From NCBI GenBank assembly GCA_950295325.1, contig OX485805.1:8248501-8312500 (forward strand): 64,000 nucleotides of DNA. The letters are read 5' to 3'. This DNA comes from Polytrichum commune. Its lineage: Eukaryota > Streptophyta > Polytrichopsida > Polytrichales > Polytrichaceae. A program made the position numbers and the translations under genes. Below are positions 10,869 to 21,470 of the stretch, piece by piece; within the stretch, counting starts at the first letter, position 1; each line of letters begins with the position of its first letter. The notes under the pieces are model-generated. The model was not told where the DNA came from. It worked only from the letters and a program-made list of their open reading frames with translations, and made no database searches.

Positions 10869-11816
10869 TGTGATGCGTGTTAAAGAATTGGCAAACCTAC
10901 GGACACATCAGCTATGCCATTACACCCTATTCTAGCATTAGCACCCTTTGAGAAGTGGGAGATAGATTTTGTTGGTCCTATTAAACCTCCTAGTAAGAGT
11001 GGACGACACCGTTATATTTTAGTTGCTACTGACTATGCCACTAAATGGGCTGAGGCTGAAGCCACTAAACGTGATGACAAAGAGACAGTGGCTAAATTTC
11101 TTAAAGCTAATATATTCTCAAGATTTGAATGTCCACGAAAGTTGATAAGTGATAGAGGCACTCACTTTGTGAATGATGTCATTGAACTATTAACGGAAAA
11201 ATATAAAATCAAACATGGACTCACAACCCCATATCACCCGAGAGCAAATGGTCAAACGGAAAAGACAAATGGAATCTTGTGTAAAATCATAACCAAGACC
11301 GTCCAAGGCTCTATGGTGGATTGGGATGTTAAGTTGCTCGATGCCTTATGGGCATATCGTACAGCCTACAAGGTCACCACAAAATTTACCTCATTCCAAT
11401 TGGTTTATGGACAAGAGGCAATTCTACCCATTGAGTTAGAATTACCCTCTTTGCGTATAGCCTTGGAAGAACAATTGGATTATTCAGAGTCATTGAAAGA
11501 ACGTATAGCCATGCTAGAAAAATTAGACAAAATACGAGGTCAAGCATATCTTAATACGGCTGCTATTCAAAAATGGCGTAAAACCTATTATGATAGTAAG
11601 CTTAAGAACCATATTATTTTTGAAATCGACTTAGTATTACTCTACAATAGTCGTTTCCAAAAATTTCTAGGTAAATTCAAAATCCGCTGGCAAGGACCCT
11701 ATAAGGTAGTCAAAGCCCATGAAAACGGATCGTGCGATCTGGAAGATTTTCAAGGATGACCCTTAGCTACTCGCATTAATGGTAACCATCTTAAAGTATA
11801 TCATACTAACTGAGGA
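10869..11816 (+). pseudogene. Ty3/gypsy integrase core and C-terminal domain
   Basis: A 281-codon open frame from ATG 10914. The catalytic triad D,D-E is visible: WEIDFVGP, LISDRGTHF and YHPRANGQTEKTNG. After the core come WAYRTAYK and the C-terminal region DLVLLYNSRFQKFLGKFKIRWQGPYKV, the GPY/F module. There is no chromodomain, so it fits the Athila/Tat side of gypsy rather than the chromoviruses; this lineage call is inferred. The frame stops at 11757-11759 and weak Pol-like codons continue to about 11812. The domain is nearly intact here, but the rest of the element is dead. Confidence 0.88.
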
Positions 11817-12662
11817 CAATTAGCATTTTTAGTTCAGAGGGGGGTAGCTAGGTAGTTAGAGAAAACTAATGTCATGAAGTATGTAATGAGAAATAATTAG
11901 GTAGGTTGGAATGAGTGTAGCTAAGTATAATCACATTCCCCGATTCACACGTGGCAGTAGAATTTTGCATCATTCTAACGATACGAAATCTTTTGACAAA
12001 AAATTTAACAAATAAAGAGAGGCAAAGGACAAATTTTGAAGCAAAAATTATGAGGAATTAATTAGAATCATAGTCATTAATTATAAGGAATTCGTTCATA
12101 GTTAGCCATAATCTAAATGAGATAGGCAATAAGCATAATGGGCTATAATCTGGAATAATTGAGTTAGGCCAATGGCATAATGCCAGAATGAAAGATTTGG
12201 GCTAAATAATCATAATTGAACATTGAAGTGACAAGTGATTCAGTTAAGTGCAATCATCACCCTAAGTGAGGGAGGCAATTGCCAACAATATCATCATGGA
12301 AAATGACAGCGAAGAGACTGTAACCGCCACCTGGTCACCTCAACGAGACCTTGCGGTGGCGCAGCTCGAAGAATGTCTCTTCATTCAGTCAGGCTATAGC
12401 CAGCTTGGTTGCAGGTTGAGTAAGCACATTGCCAAGTTAGCTAAATGTCTTATACCCATTGAGTTGTAGTAGCCGAAACAGTGCAATTGTCGGCCCTCGC
12501 GAGGAAAGAATTGGCAAGTAGACAGAGTAGAGGAATGTGAGTTTGGCAAGTTGGCGAGTGAACAATCACAGCTGAGAGTTAGGAGATAGCCTGGAGATTG
12601 AGAGAGAACCCAGAAATCAGGCTAGTTGCCGAGAGCTTGCGAGTGGGCGATAAGCGAGTGCA
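11817..12662. other. Non-coding stretch with purine tract, possible LTR or leader
   Basis: A G-rich run (CAGAGGGGGG, 11835-11844) just after the integrase frame resembles a polypurine tract, and what follows may be LTR. From about 12120 the DNA repeats words such as GGCAATAAGC and GGCGATAAGC that also mark the 16.5-17.8 kb region. The 67-codon frame at 12266-12469 has no recognisable motif. No matching LTR could be delimited. Confidence 0.4.
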
Positions 12663-14170
12663 ATGGCAAAATTGTCCAAGAAAGGGAGGAAGAGAGGGAG
12701 TGTGCCCATTGAGCCCATCGCCTTTGAGCAATTGATAGAATCCTTCAAGAGCAAATTAGAGAGAGAGAGAGTCTCATCTCAGGGCAGCAGGGCTATGGGA
12801 CTTTGTCACTAATTTGGAGATTCCATGGCCATGGCTTGCTGATCTTTCCAAGTTCTTTGTCTCGGCATGTGCGAGTGATTTTCGACACCATGAAGTGCGG
12901 AAGCAGCTGATTCGCTTCGACACGGAGGCAATCGCCCAGGTGACAACATTGTTTGGAGAGGACAATGTGTCCGTAGCAGAGGCGTGCCAAGCTATCAACG
13001 CTCCGGAGTGGGGAGTGGCGTTTGAGAACGGGCAATCAACATTCGACATGAAGAGGCAAGGATGGGATCTTCAGAAGGCCTTACCCCTTTGGCGCGACTG
13101 GTTGCTGTTGATTCATCAAGGAATCGAGTTTGGGAGAGACGGCGGATTTATGGAGCACTGCGTCGTATGTGCAACTCTAGCGGTGTGGATCAGAGGTACT
13201 AAATTCAATTGGGCTGAAGAAGTGAGATCGCGCATTAAGGAAGAAATAGAGAATCACAAACTTTTGAGGCCTTTACCTTTAAAATTAGCTGGCTATATAG
13301 GTTTGTTGTGTCAACTTTCATATGGTCCTGACATTACCTCGGCAAGTCGTCGAAAAGTCGAACTTTTTTTGTCTAAACCAGTAGGGTTTGTTAGGGAAGA
13401 GTCTGTCCCTCAAGCTACTAGCCCTCTTCCCAATCCAGAACCCCCTGTCATTTTGGAAGAAACTGTAGAATTACACGGCAATAGCCCGATAAAGAGGGAG
13501 TTTGAGCCTTTTTGTCTTTTATGGAATGAAGCACCTTCTCCCCCTAGGTCAACTATGCATGTTAAAGTCTTGGAGGAGAGGATGGAAAGAGTCCTGGAGG
13601 AGTTAGAGGCTCAGAGGAAATTAGTGAAAAGCCAACAATCAGGATAGATTCAGTCAAAGGGGAAATGTTCTGTGTAGAGGTAGAAAATTCTAAACTGACG
13701 GAGATAGCCCAGAACATGTCATACCGTTGTCAGCAATCATATAAAGAGAAGAGAGAATGGCAGATCAAATGTGACAAGGCCATATCTTTTGTTGGTCAGT
13801 TGTTGAGAGAAAAAGAAGTATGGGAGAAAAGTAAAAATGACTTGGCAGTTGAGAAGGCATAATGGTTGAGTCTGAAGGAGAGACAGGAACAGGCTATCGC
13901 CGCCAAGTCGGCAAAGATTAAAAGTCTAGAGGCTTAGGTGCAAGCATTGTTGTCAGATGAGAGTAATATTGTCAATTTACAGCACCAAGTAAATAGTCTA
14001 AAGTCCTTGGGAGATGCCCAAAGTGCTATAATAGACTCTTTGAAGAAGAGAGTGGTATTTGGGCCATAGAGAGTGTCTGCCCACTCTTCAATAGTCTATT
14101 CAAGAATTACGAGTTACAAAGAGACACCTTTTTCATTGCTTATAGCCTGAAACCGGCTCAATTCCTAGAC
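12663..14170 (+). pseudogene. Broken gag-like protein of unknown family (first part)
   Basis: The start is ATG 12663 (MAKLSKKGRKRGSVPIEP). The frame is lost in a GA microsatellite near 12761-12774 and recovered one frame over as LWDFVTNLEIPWPWLADLS, open to 13647. The domain at about 12800-13340 is helical, with FRHHEVRKQLIRFD, an AEACQAI segment and FNWAEEVRSRIKEEIE. Its layout vaguely recalls the 'putative plant transposon protein' domain of gag-like plant repeat proteins; that is only an impression. A coiled coil (13560-14060) follows, broken by a frameshift near 13650 and stops at 13860-13862 and about 13935. Codons resembling protein run on to about 14170. No zinc knuckle or enzyme is seen. 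Probably a structural protein of a retroelement. Confidence 0.5.
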
Positions 14171-14214
14171 TCCACTGAGTTTGAGATACTATGAGAGGAA
14201 GTTACCAACGATGG

Positions 14215-15130
14215 GCATGATAACCTCTTGACATAGATTTTGGTAAGAGGAGATGTCGCGCACCTCTCCATGAGGAGTGCCCGAAACACCATGGGCACAA
14301 GGGGGACCCCGGAGTGACACCCGGGACTTGTGGCGCCATTGGTGAGAGGGCCCAAGTGATCCTAGTGTGGGCGAGGGCCCTGGACGTTGGGAACGCCTCC
14401 CACCCACGGAGACTAGGATGCACAAGGGTAAGGCCATGAGCTATGCGTAGCTCATGGCGTGGTGATTCTAAAATGCTAGAGATCACCTCAATCGGAGGTG
14501 TGAGCTAAGAGTTATGGCAATTTGAGTGGGGCGCTGTCCCGGGACAGCGCCCTGGTACAGCAGTGCCTGGGAGTGATTCCCGGGACTGCCAAGGTTTGAG
14601 TAGGCATAACTTCCTCAATGCTTGCCCAAATGGGGCAAGTGAGGAGTTGATCGGCATCTACGTGAAGCGTACATGAAGGTGGAGTGGTTGGTTGTTATGA
14701 TCAGACATCATACAAGGAAGTTATGATGGTCTGAAGCTGCTGGGGGCTTCTAGGCCTAGCAGCTAAGGGAAAATGTCTACTTGGCCACAACTCTTGGTGG
14801 AGAGACAAGAGGTTGGTTGACGGTGGGGTAGGGGCCCCGCGTAGAGTCCTAGAGGCTTATATGGGTGAGGTAGTGCGGCCTCACCCACCCGAGGCCGAAC
14901 GGCACGGCCTCCATGGGCATTGGCCCAATGTGAGGCCATAGTTGCCTAGTATGGTTCGGGTTGTAGTGTTGCTCCGGCAATGCGATGATCAACATAGGAT
15001 TGGACTTCCATGGATGGAAGTCCACATTTGGGAATTGGTTACCGATTAAGGGGTGAGTCCCGAAAGCAAAGTAGGAGGGTTGGTTCCCCTCCTATGAACT
15101 ATATGGTCCGGGGTAGGAGGAGCTAACCAT
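14215..15130. other. GC-rich, hairpin-dense segment interrupting the gag-like sequence
   Basis: Coding potential disappears here and returns at about 15135. The segment contains many short perfect inverted repeats: a 24-bp palindrome centred on 14540/14541 (14529-14552); an 11-bp stem with 4-base loop at 14433-14458; a 10-bp stem with 4-base loop at 15001-15024; TGGGTGAG / CTCACCCA near 14861-14886; CTTGCCCA / TGGGGCAAG near 14621-14640; and GCTAACCA / TGGTTAGC near 15122-15158. It may be an inserted element, but I could not find paired ends or a target duplication. Confidence 0.55.
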
Positions 15131-15134
15131 TAGC

Positions 15135-16517
15135 ATGGCGGAATGCGAATGGTTAGCGCTCGTAACCTTTGCTAGAATTGAAAATTGGCATGATTGTAAA
15201 GGGGGACTAGCAAGGGTTGCGACAAGAGAGCTTAGGTTACACGACCTGTTCAAGGGTTTTCAGGTCATAGCCGATTTAGGGGTCCATGTCTTCCTATACT
15301 ATAGTGAACTGGAGTTAGCCTTGAGTGCAAAGAGGCGATTAGTCACGAATGTTGAGGCAAGTTAGTCTAATCACCACATCGACATTCACCATTGGAATAA
15401 AGTTGTCAACACGGCTTTGGCAATTTGCCCGCCTTTACTGTTGCAGCCGTGGCGTACAAAGCTTGCGCGGTTGAAGTCAAATTTAGGTAATGACACTTAC
15501 CTACAATTGGTCATGGATTCGGCGACAGAGAGACTGGCTATCGCCAAGCACCTAGACGTTGGTGCATGACAATACCAATTGAAGTTTGATCAGATGACTG
15601 AGAGGTTGACGAGGAGTTTACAGACGATCGCCCAGTCGGGAGGACGAGTGCAAGTGCAGTTGCAAAATCAAGTGACCTTCTTCCTACCCCCATCAAATCT
15701 AGTGCAACGAACACTACAATCAACAAGGAGGAGGCCACCTGTATCCCTCTTGGTGAATCAATTTTTAGGCAACTACTCAACATAATTGTTCGATTACGAC
15801 ATCAAAGAGCCGATTCCCAGTTGGAAAGCGTTTGACTGGATTTTTGAAGATGTAGGCTTGTCAAGGCAGATTAGCACTCGACCAGAGGAGGCCCATGATG
15901 TCGTCTACAGGAGGATATGCCACGGATGGAGTCCAACGCCCCCTGTGACCGTCACCAATGACCCCCGATTTTGTGATTGTCCGAGACACTGGAAATGGCC
16001 GCCTCAAGCTCTCATTGACAGTCTAGAGTACAACCGGCCGATTACCCCTGGCAGTTTTGTGACGTATCAAGATTGTTATGAGTCTTACATGCAATTTTCC
16101 TATGAGCACAGAGAGCATCAAGACCCGGTGTGCTTCCGAGCGGCCATTTTCACGGCCATTTTAGGATTATGGTGCAAGAAGTACGAGTTCGTCTACAATG
16201 TGAACCTGTTGAGCAAGGCCAACCGCGAGGCAATGTTCCTGACGAAGATCAATTACAATTCAGCGGGGTGGTATCGGTGCTTAGAGGCGATGTGCGCTAC
16301 TTATTTTATCATTGGCCCACACCATAGTTTGGTGAACGAGTTCGGAGCCACTCGGTATGGCTTCATTAGCCGAGCATTGAAGACACAACGGTTGGTGCAC
16401 AACACAGTGGTACCGCATGAAGAGGTAATGGCACCAGGTTATGTCGAGGATTATGGCCCATCTTCCCAACGACCATTCCAGCAAATGGACCAAGGCAATA
16501 AGCGGATGAAGAAATAA
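15135..16517 (+). pseudogene. Broken gag-like protein of unknown family (second part)
   Basis: Codons resume at ATG 15135 (MAECEWLALVTFARIENW). Stops at 15363-15365 and about 15567 split the early part. After a stop at 15783-15785 the longest frame, 15786-16517 (243 codons), is open. It has many aromatic residues, a Cys/His/Trp patch (FCDCPRHWKWPP), LGLWCKKYEFVYNVNLLSK and CATYFIIGPHHSLVNEFG, and ends with a basic tail. I do not recognise the family. The same-strand position and shared word bias with 12.6-14.2 kb suggest one long protein of a single retroelement, now dead. It might also be an extra ORF downstream of the gypsy pol at 7-11.8 kb. Confidence 0.48.
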
Positions 16518-17900
16518 AATTTTGCGGGACGCAAAAGATTAAGTGTGGGGCTATGTAAGACCAATTTTTGGCTATCGCCTAGCCGAATTAGGCAATTTTT
16601 GAAATTTGATGACATCCATCCGGCGAATAGACTTTGAACGTCATCGGAAGCGGCAATTGGAGGCCATCATCATCAAGAAGCGGTTATAGCCTCTAACCGA
16701 CCCCTCCCCCTTTGTCGTCATAAGGGGGAGGCGAGCGAGGAGAAGGCAGGCTATTTTCAAAGTATAGAATCAGGCGTAGTCTCACAGTAGAGCAATAGGC
16801 TTTAGCAGCATCCGATTTCAGTGATTGAGACTGAGTGCAATTAGTCTTTCTCCGAGAGGGAGAAGTAGCAATAGATGTATGAGAACTGAGTGATTCAGTC
16901 TCTGACAATGTTATATTTGAATATGAGTGAAGCAATATTTCAATGAGCAATAATCTTGTTATTTGTGTGATGCAAGTCTGATAGCGGTAGCGTCAGTATA
17001 GAATGAGAGTGTATTGATGTAAGCAGATCGAGTCTTGAGTAGAGGCATGAAGTGTACATGTCTTAGTCAGAAAGTTAGCCGTGAGGGCAAGTATACATTG
17101 TGATAATCTGGCGATAGGCCGAGAGAGAGAGGTGTGATTGATTTAAAGACTCAGAGAAGACAAAGCCTGTTGAGGCAAGAGTCTTTCTGAGGCAAAGACG
17201 TAGTTATATGCCGGAAGGGCAATAGGCTGTAAGGTCCGAGAGTGGACATATGAGCAAGGAAGTTGTCGATTATGTGAAAGATTGTCATATTCTCGGCAAA
17301 TGGCCACGAAGTAAAGTCTGAGTGTTTGAGAATATTAATTCTAATATGAGTGGACAAAGTTTGAGTAGGCGATAAGCTGCAAGATAATCACTTACCCTGT
17401 GAGAGGGGAGTGAAGACGAACAGACGGCAGTAAGGCCATATTCTGAAGCCGTCAATGAAAAGGCATGACCACTGAAAGGTCAAGATGGAAGTAACTCCCA
17501 TGAGGGAGATGAAAGGGCGATTGGCCTAAAGAGAAATATGTGGCGATAAGCAGAGAGGACGAAGCCGGAGCCATAGGGCGATTGGCAGAGACAAAGTGAG
17601 AGAAGACAGAGAGACCTGAGATGGGCGAGGCAGTCGCCGAGAGAAGTCTGACGGGCCATAGCTAGTGCAGGGAAGCCTAAGTGCCATAGATATTACCCTA
17701 TGGTAGTTTTCCTGAGAGAGGATATCGCCTGGGCAAGTTAGCCGCATATCGCCAGCCAGTGAGAAGAGATTAGACAAGGGCTCACGTAAGCATTGACTAT
17801 AGAGTCAGCTTGAAGGGAAGCATAAGACTTTACCTTGTGAGATAAGACTATTTGTATGCAAATATTTTGGATGATACAAACTTGTTAATCAATGTGTGGG
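16518..17900. repeat. LTR-like non-coding region marked by GGCGATAAGC-type words
   Basis: A purine-rich stretch (AAGTGTGGGG, about 16542-16551) precedes TGTAAGACC at 16555, the pattern of a polypurine tract followed by an LTR start. The region is non-coding and repeats a degenerate word: GCAATAGGC, GGCGATAGGC, GGCGATAAGC and GCGATTGGC occur near 16790, 17110, 17217, 17371, 17519, 17543 and 17579. The same word in either orientation appears in the gag-like coding region (15537) and the 12.1-12.7 kb leader. I could not fix the far LTR end. Confidence 0.45.
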
Positions 17901-18506
17901 AGTCCAAATTCGATGGAAAGACGGAAATACGGAAATACGGATTCCATTTCCGTATTTTTCCTTGCTTATCTGAAGGTAATAGGGTCTCTTAGGGTAAAAT
18001 TACTTGTACTAGGAAATAGGGTATTCTAACTCCGCCTTGTGCGGTAAAACGACTTAAAATAAGTACTATGACCGGTCCGTCAAATAGGATGGGCGGACCT
18101 TGTAATCATGATCCGAACCATTGGTCCGGACCAAGTAACGGACGCGCCAAGATTACCCAACGGACCGGAAGTGGCGGTTATAACGGGTTTATGACGGTTG
18201 GGGGAAGATCGTCGGAAAACCGTTATAACCGTTTTCCGTTAATCCAAACGGTAACAGGGGAAGGATATTTAGGAGTCCCTTCCTTCTCCTTCCCACTTTT
18301 TTTCTGATTCACAAACGACGAAATTGCTGAGAGAACAAGTGGTGAGGTTGTTGTCATTTCGAGCCGCCAGCAGTTGGATTGCTGGGACTCAGCACTTTTC
18401 AGTCATCGGCAGTTGGCTTGCCGGGACTCTGTAGCAGTTAGACGGAAGAGAGGGAATCCGGAAGAGAGAGAGAGAGAGTTTGCAAGCCGGAAAGCTAGAG
18501 AGGAAA
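17901..18506 (+). promoter_or_regulatory. Leader/LTR-like DNA of the CCGGA-rich element
   Basis: Non-coding DNA upstream of the 683-codon frame. It carries repeated GGACCGG / CCGGTCC words, a tandem ACGGAAATACGGAAATACGG (17922-17941) and its complement-like CCGTATTTTTCC (17951-17962), and an AGTTGG..TGCxGGGACTC repeat at 18371-18435. A GA microsatellite (18461-18478) lies just before the coding start. This probably includes part of an LTR and the untranslated leader, but no terminus is proven. Confidence 0.4.
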
Positions 18507-20558
18507 ATGCCGGAAGCACGGGAAGAGGATCAGCGGGAACCCATCCCGATTCCGCTGAAAGCCCTCACCCCTACAATTCCGAGGGAGGATAGAGAGCTGC
18601 AAGAGCTCGCAGAGGATCTCCGGGTCATGGGTTGTGCGGGATTGCTCTCTAAACCTTGGAACCTCAGAGCGGAAGATACCCTTCGTGAGTTTAAGTTCGA
18701 GAGAGGCAATCAGTGGTTAGGCACAAAGAGGAGGGATCCGGAAAATTGGACTCCGGATACCTGGAACAGGGTCTACGGGTTTCCCAGGGGGATTGCCGAA
18801 GGGTGGGCCGGCCGCCGCGACGGCCTGTTCGCCGGAAAGTTCAGAGGGGACGCGGATCCAAAGGACGGATTCCACCCTGGGAACTGCCGGAATATTAGGG
18901 AGCGGAGAGTGTTAGAGTTTCTCCTGCCCATTCTCAACCCGGACAAGCCGAAGCGGATTAGCCTCACCATGGCTAATACGCTGTTTGGTGCAATGTCCGG
19001 AGTCCGACCGGTGAACTGGGGCTTGATCATCCAGGAGATAGTCGGACGGGCCCTCCCCCACATCGGCCGGAAACCCTCCTTCCTCTCCCCCTTTATTTTG
19101 CACCTCTACCAGCACTTTGACTGCATCTTGGCGGAGGAGGAGGACCTGCTAACGATAGCAGCGGACGAGGTCACCTACAAGCTTCTTCCGGAAGCCGGAG
19201 ACGTCGAGACGGAGACCTCTAGCGACCCCATTCTTCCGGAAGCACCTCCCTCGTCACCCGGAAGCCCGCCGCCAACCGTCTCGAGGCCACTCTCTCCCCC
19301 TCCTCCTCACCATCATCCGGAAGCCGGACCCAGCCGGGAGACCACATGGCGAAATGTGGACCTATCAGCTTGGGACTTTCCGGAAAATCCCTTCAAGCGG
19401 ATGCAGGAGGGGATGGAGGACCTGCAAACCCAGTACTTCCGGCTGGAGCACATCGTCCGAGGGGCGAACCAGGCTCTGGACGACTGCGGGCCCGGAAATA
19501 TTCTTCGAGAGTTGGCAAAGAGGGCGGACCGGAAGGAGCTGGAGCAGGCCAAGATGGAGAACGCTCACCTCACCGCGCAGGTAGCGGCCATGACTCAGGA
19601 GCTGAGTCAGAAGAGCGAAGAGATCCGGAAATACCACGCGGAGCAGGCAGTGTTCTTCAACTGGATCCGAGAGTTGGTGGGGCATCCGGCGGAGATCGTC
19701 AACAAGGCGCACCTCTACGACTGGATGATGGAGTCCGGAGAGCCCGCTTCCGCCAGGCAGATCCTTCCCATCCTCGTGAAGTACTCACGGACGATGAAGG
19801 ACCTCCTGGCGGAAATCCAAAGGGTGGTCCCACCAAGCGGAACACCCCGGCGGGTACTCTATCCGGGTCCGCCTGGGTCACCAACCGGAACCCTCTATGA
19901 GGTAGTTGGTGAAGTGGCCCTGGTGCAGAATCCGCCGACATCTGCAGGACCCAGCCAGCAGGGAGGCGGCTCGCAGCCGGCTAGTTCCGGGAGGGTTCCG
20001 GAACAGGTCCGTTCTCCCCAGGTGAGGAGGAAGAGTACCGGGTCGGTCCGATCCGGGAGAGGCCAGTCCCCGGTTCCGCGAAACTCGGATCGATCCCGGA
20101 CTCCGGATAGGGCTAGGACGCCGATCCGGCACCAGACTTCCGATCGGGAGGCAACTCCGAGTAGGGGCAAAGCCCCTATGACCCACGCCTCGCCATCGTC
20201 TCCGCAGGACTGCCAAATGGTCAGTCCCTTTCCTCCGCCACCCTCAAGGGCGGCCTCCAACAGGGATCCGCGGACGGCTTCGATCTCGGGCAGACGGAAT
20301 CCGGAGCAGGGCACCGGAAGCGATCCTTCTCCGATCCGGAGCCTCCGGATGGGGGCAGTTTCCGGAACCCCAGGGACCGGGACACCGCGGACCGAGAGAG
20401 CAGCGGATTCGGAGGACGAGGTTGCCCCGTCTCCGAACATGAGAAGGATGCTCACGCGGCTGCAGAACGCATCGCCAGGAGGGGGCCCATCCGCCGTCAG
20501 CGGGTTAGGCAGTCACTCAAAGGAGGGATCGGCTCCGAAGAAGCACCGCTCTTCTTAG
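18507..20558 (+). CDS. Gag-like protein of unknown family, 683 residues
   Basis: ATG 18507 is the first ATG of the frame. The N-terminal third is a globular region with FERGNQWLGTKRRDPENW, WNRVYGFPRGIAEGWAGRRD and ISLTMANTLFGAMSGVRPVNWG, then LSPFILHLYQHFDCI. A proline/serine-rich linker (about residues 235-285) leads to a coiled coil (about 295-400), a helical stretch with IRELVGHPAEIVNKAHLYDWM, and a long basic, Ser/Arg/Pro-rich disordered tail. No zinc knuckle, protease, RT or membrane segment is present. Placement between repeat-rich flanks and a gag-like order (globular, coiled coil, basic tail) suggest the structural protein of a non-autonomous retroelement. The layout resembles the broken gag-like sequence at 12.7-14.2 kb. 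The frame is intact. Codon choice is strongly affected by CCGGA words. An unusual host protein is the alternative. Confidence 0.62.
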   Translation: MPEAREEDQREPIPIPLKALTPTIPREDRELQELAEDLRVMGCAGLLSKPWNLRAEDTLREFKFERGNQWLGTKRRDPENWTPDTWNRVYGFPRGIAEGWAGRRDGLFAGKFRGDADPKDGFHPGNCRNIRERRVLEFLLPILNPDKPKRISLTMANTLFGAMSGVRPVNWGLIIQEIVGRALPHIGRKPSFLSPFILHLYQHFDCILAEEEDLLTIAADEVTYKLLPEAGDVETETSSDPILPEAPPSSPGSPPPTVSRPLSPPPPHHHPEAGPSRETTWRNVDLSAWDFPENPFKRMQEGMEDLQTQYFRLEHIVRGANQALDDCGPGNILRELAKRADRKELEQAKMENAHLTAQVAAMTQELSQKSEEIRKYHAEQAVFFNWIRELVGHPAEIVNKAHLYDWMMESGEPASARQILPILVKYSRTMKDLLAEIQRVVPPSGTPRRVLYPGPPGSPTGTLYEVVGEVALVQNPPTSAGPSQQGGGSQPASSGRVPEQVRSPQVRRKSTGSVRSGRGQSPVPRNSDRSRTPDRARTPIRHQTSDREATPSRGKAPMTHASPSSPQDCQMVSPFPPPPSRAASNRDPRTASISGRRNPEQGTGSDPSPIRSLRMGAVSGTPGTGTPRTERAADSEDEVAPSPNMRRMLTRLQNASPGGGPSAVSGLGSHSKEGSAPKKHRSS

Positions 20559-21027
20559 TAGAGGAAAATAGCTAGTTTAGTTAGGCAGAATAGAGGTAGG
20601 CAGGTAGGACTTAGGAGTTTTTGAAGATGAGTAATAAAATTTTCCCTTGGGAGTGTCAGCGGAAAACCCGGATCTTGATCCGGGAAATCCGGGAGACCGG
20701 GTGTAGTTAGGGTTTTTCTTAGCGGCGGCCGCTTGGGCCGCTGCCCTCAGTTTAGGGATTCTTGAGCCTCTACTTAAGGCTGAATAAGGAGCTTGAGAAG
20801 GGTTCCTTCTCCATTGTTGTATTGTGATTACTCCTGCTCTGAATAAATGCCTTAGTTTCTCACTCCTTGACTTCTCTTTATTGATGTTTGTGTGAATGAT
20901 CCGGAGATTGTTAGCGGAAGAGAGAGAGAGCATGAGGGATAGGAGTTCCGGATAGGACATGAGAGAGGAGACCCGGATCAGATCCGGTTATTACTTTGTA
21001 GATCCTCTCTGGGTGTAGTGGGAGGGA

Positions 21028-21200
21028 AACCTCACTAATCCGGCAGGTTGAGTAACGTCTAGGTGGGATAGCCGCTGGGAAGATTGGGTGAGATCCGGAA
21101 GGGATCCGGACTTACGCCAATCTGATCTTCTGAAGAGGTCCCACCGCCCTTAGACGGACCAATCCGGATGGTGGTACGGATCGCCCAGTTAGCCCAGATT
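21028..21200 (+). repeat. Direct repeat, copy 1
   Basis: Shares ordered landmarks with 21301-21470: CCTCA..CCGG, GGT..TAACGTC, ATAGCCG, GGTCCGGAAGGGATCCGGAC (here with AGATCCGG), CTGATCTTCTGAAGAGGT, GTGGTACGG and CGCCCA/CACCCA. Substitutions and small indels separate the copies, so the duplication is not recent. Confidence 0.75.
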
Positions 21201-21300
21201 GAGTAGAATCCAGGGTAGAGGTAGCCGGATAGATCCGTCGGAAGGTCCGGATCAGTAAGGGTTCCGGGTTGGAGGCCACCTCCGGAGTGTAGTAGGAAGA

Positions 21301-21470
21301 GATCCTCATTGTTCCGGATGTCTAGGTAACGTCCCGGTGAGACAGCCGTGGGGAGGATTAGGCAAAGGTCCGGAAGGGATCCGGACTGATCTGATCTTCT
21401 GAAGAGGTCTCATCACCGGTGGACGGGACAATCCAGAAAGTGGTACGGGTCACCCACTCATCCCGTCGAG
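21301..21470 (+). repeat. Direct repeat, copy 2
   Basis: Second copy of the unit at 21028-21200. The best conserved core is CTGATCTTCTGAAGAGGT (21389-21409), next to paired CCGGA words. Confidence 0.75.

Noticed and set aside
10950-11759. Functional host gene derived from the integrase
   Set aside because: The 281-codon frame is open, but it is flanked by decayed RT and RNase H of the same element, with no splice or promoter signs of domestication.
19313-20455. Minus-strand and alternative plus-strand frames of 79-186 codons within the 683-codon gene
   Set aside because: High-GC shadow frames of the main frame, with no motifs; the main frame has domains, coiled coil and a clear start.
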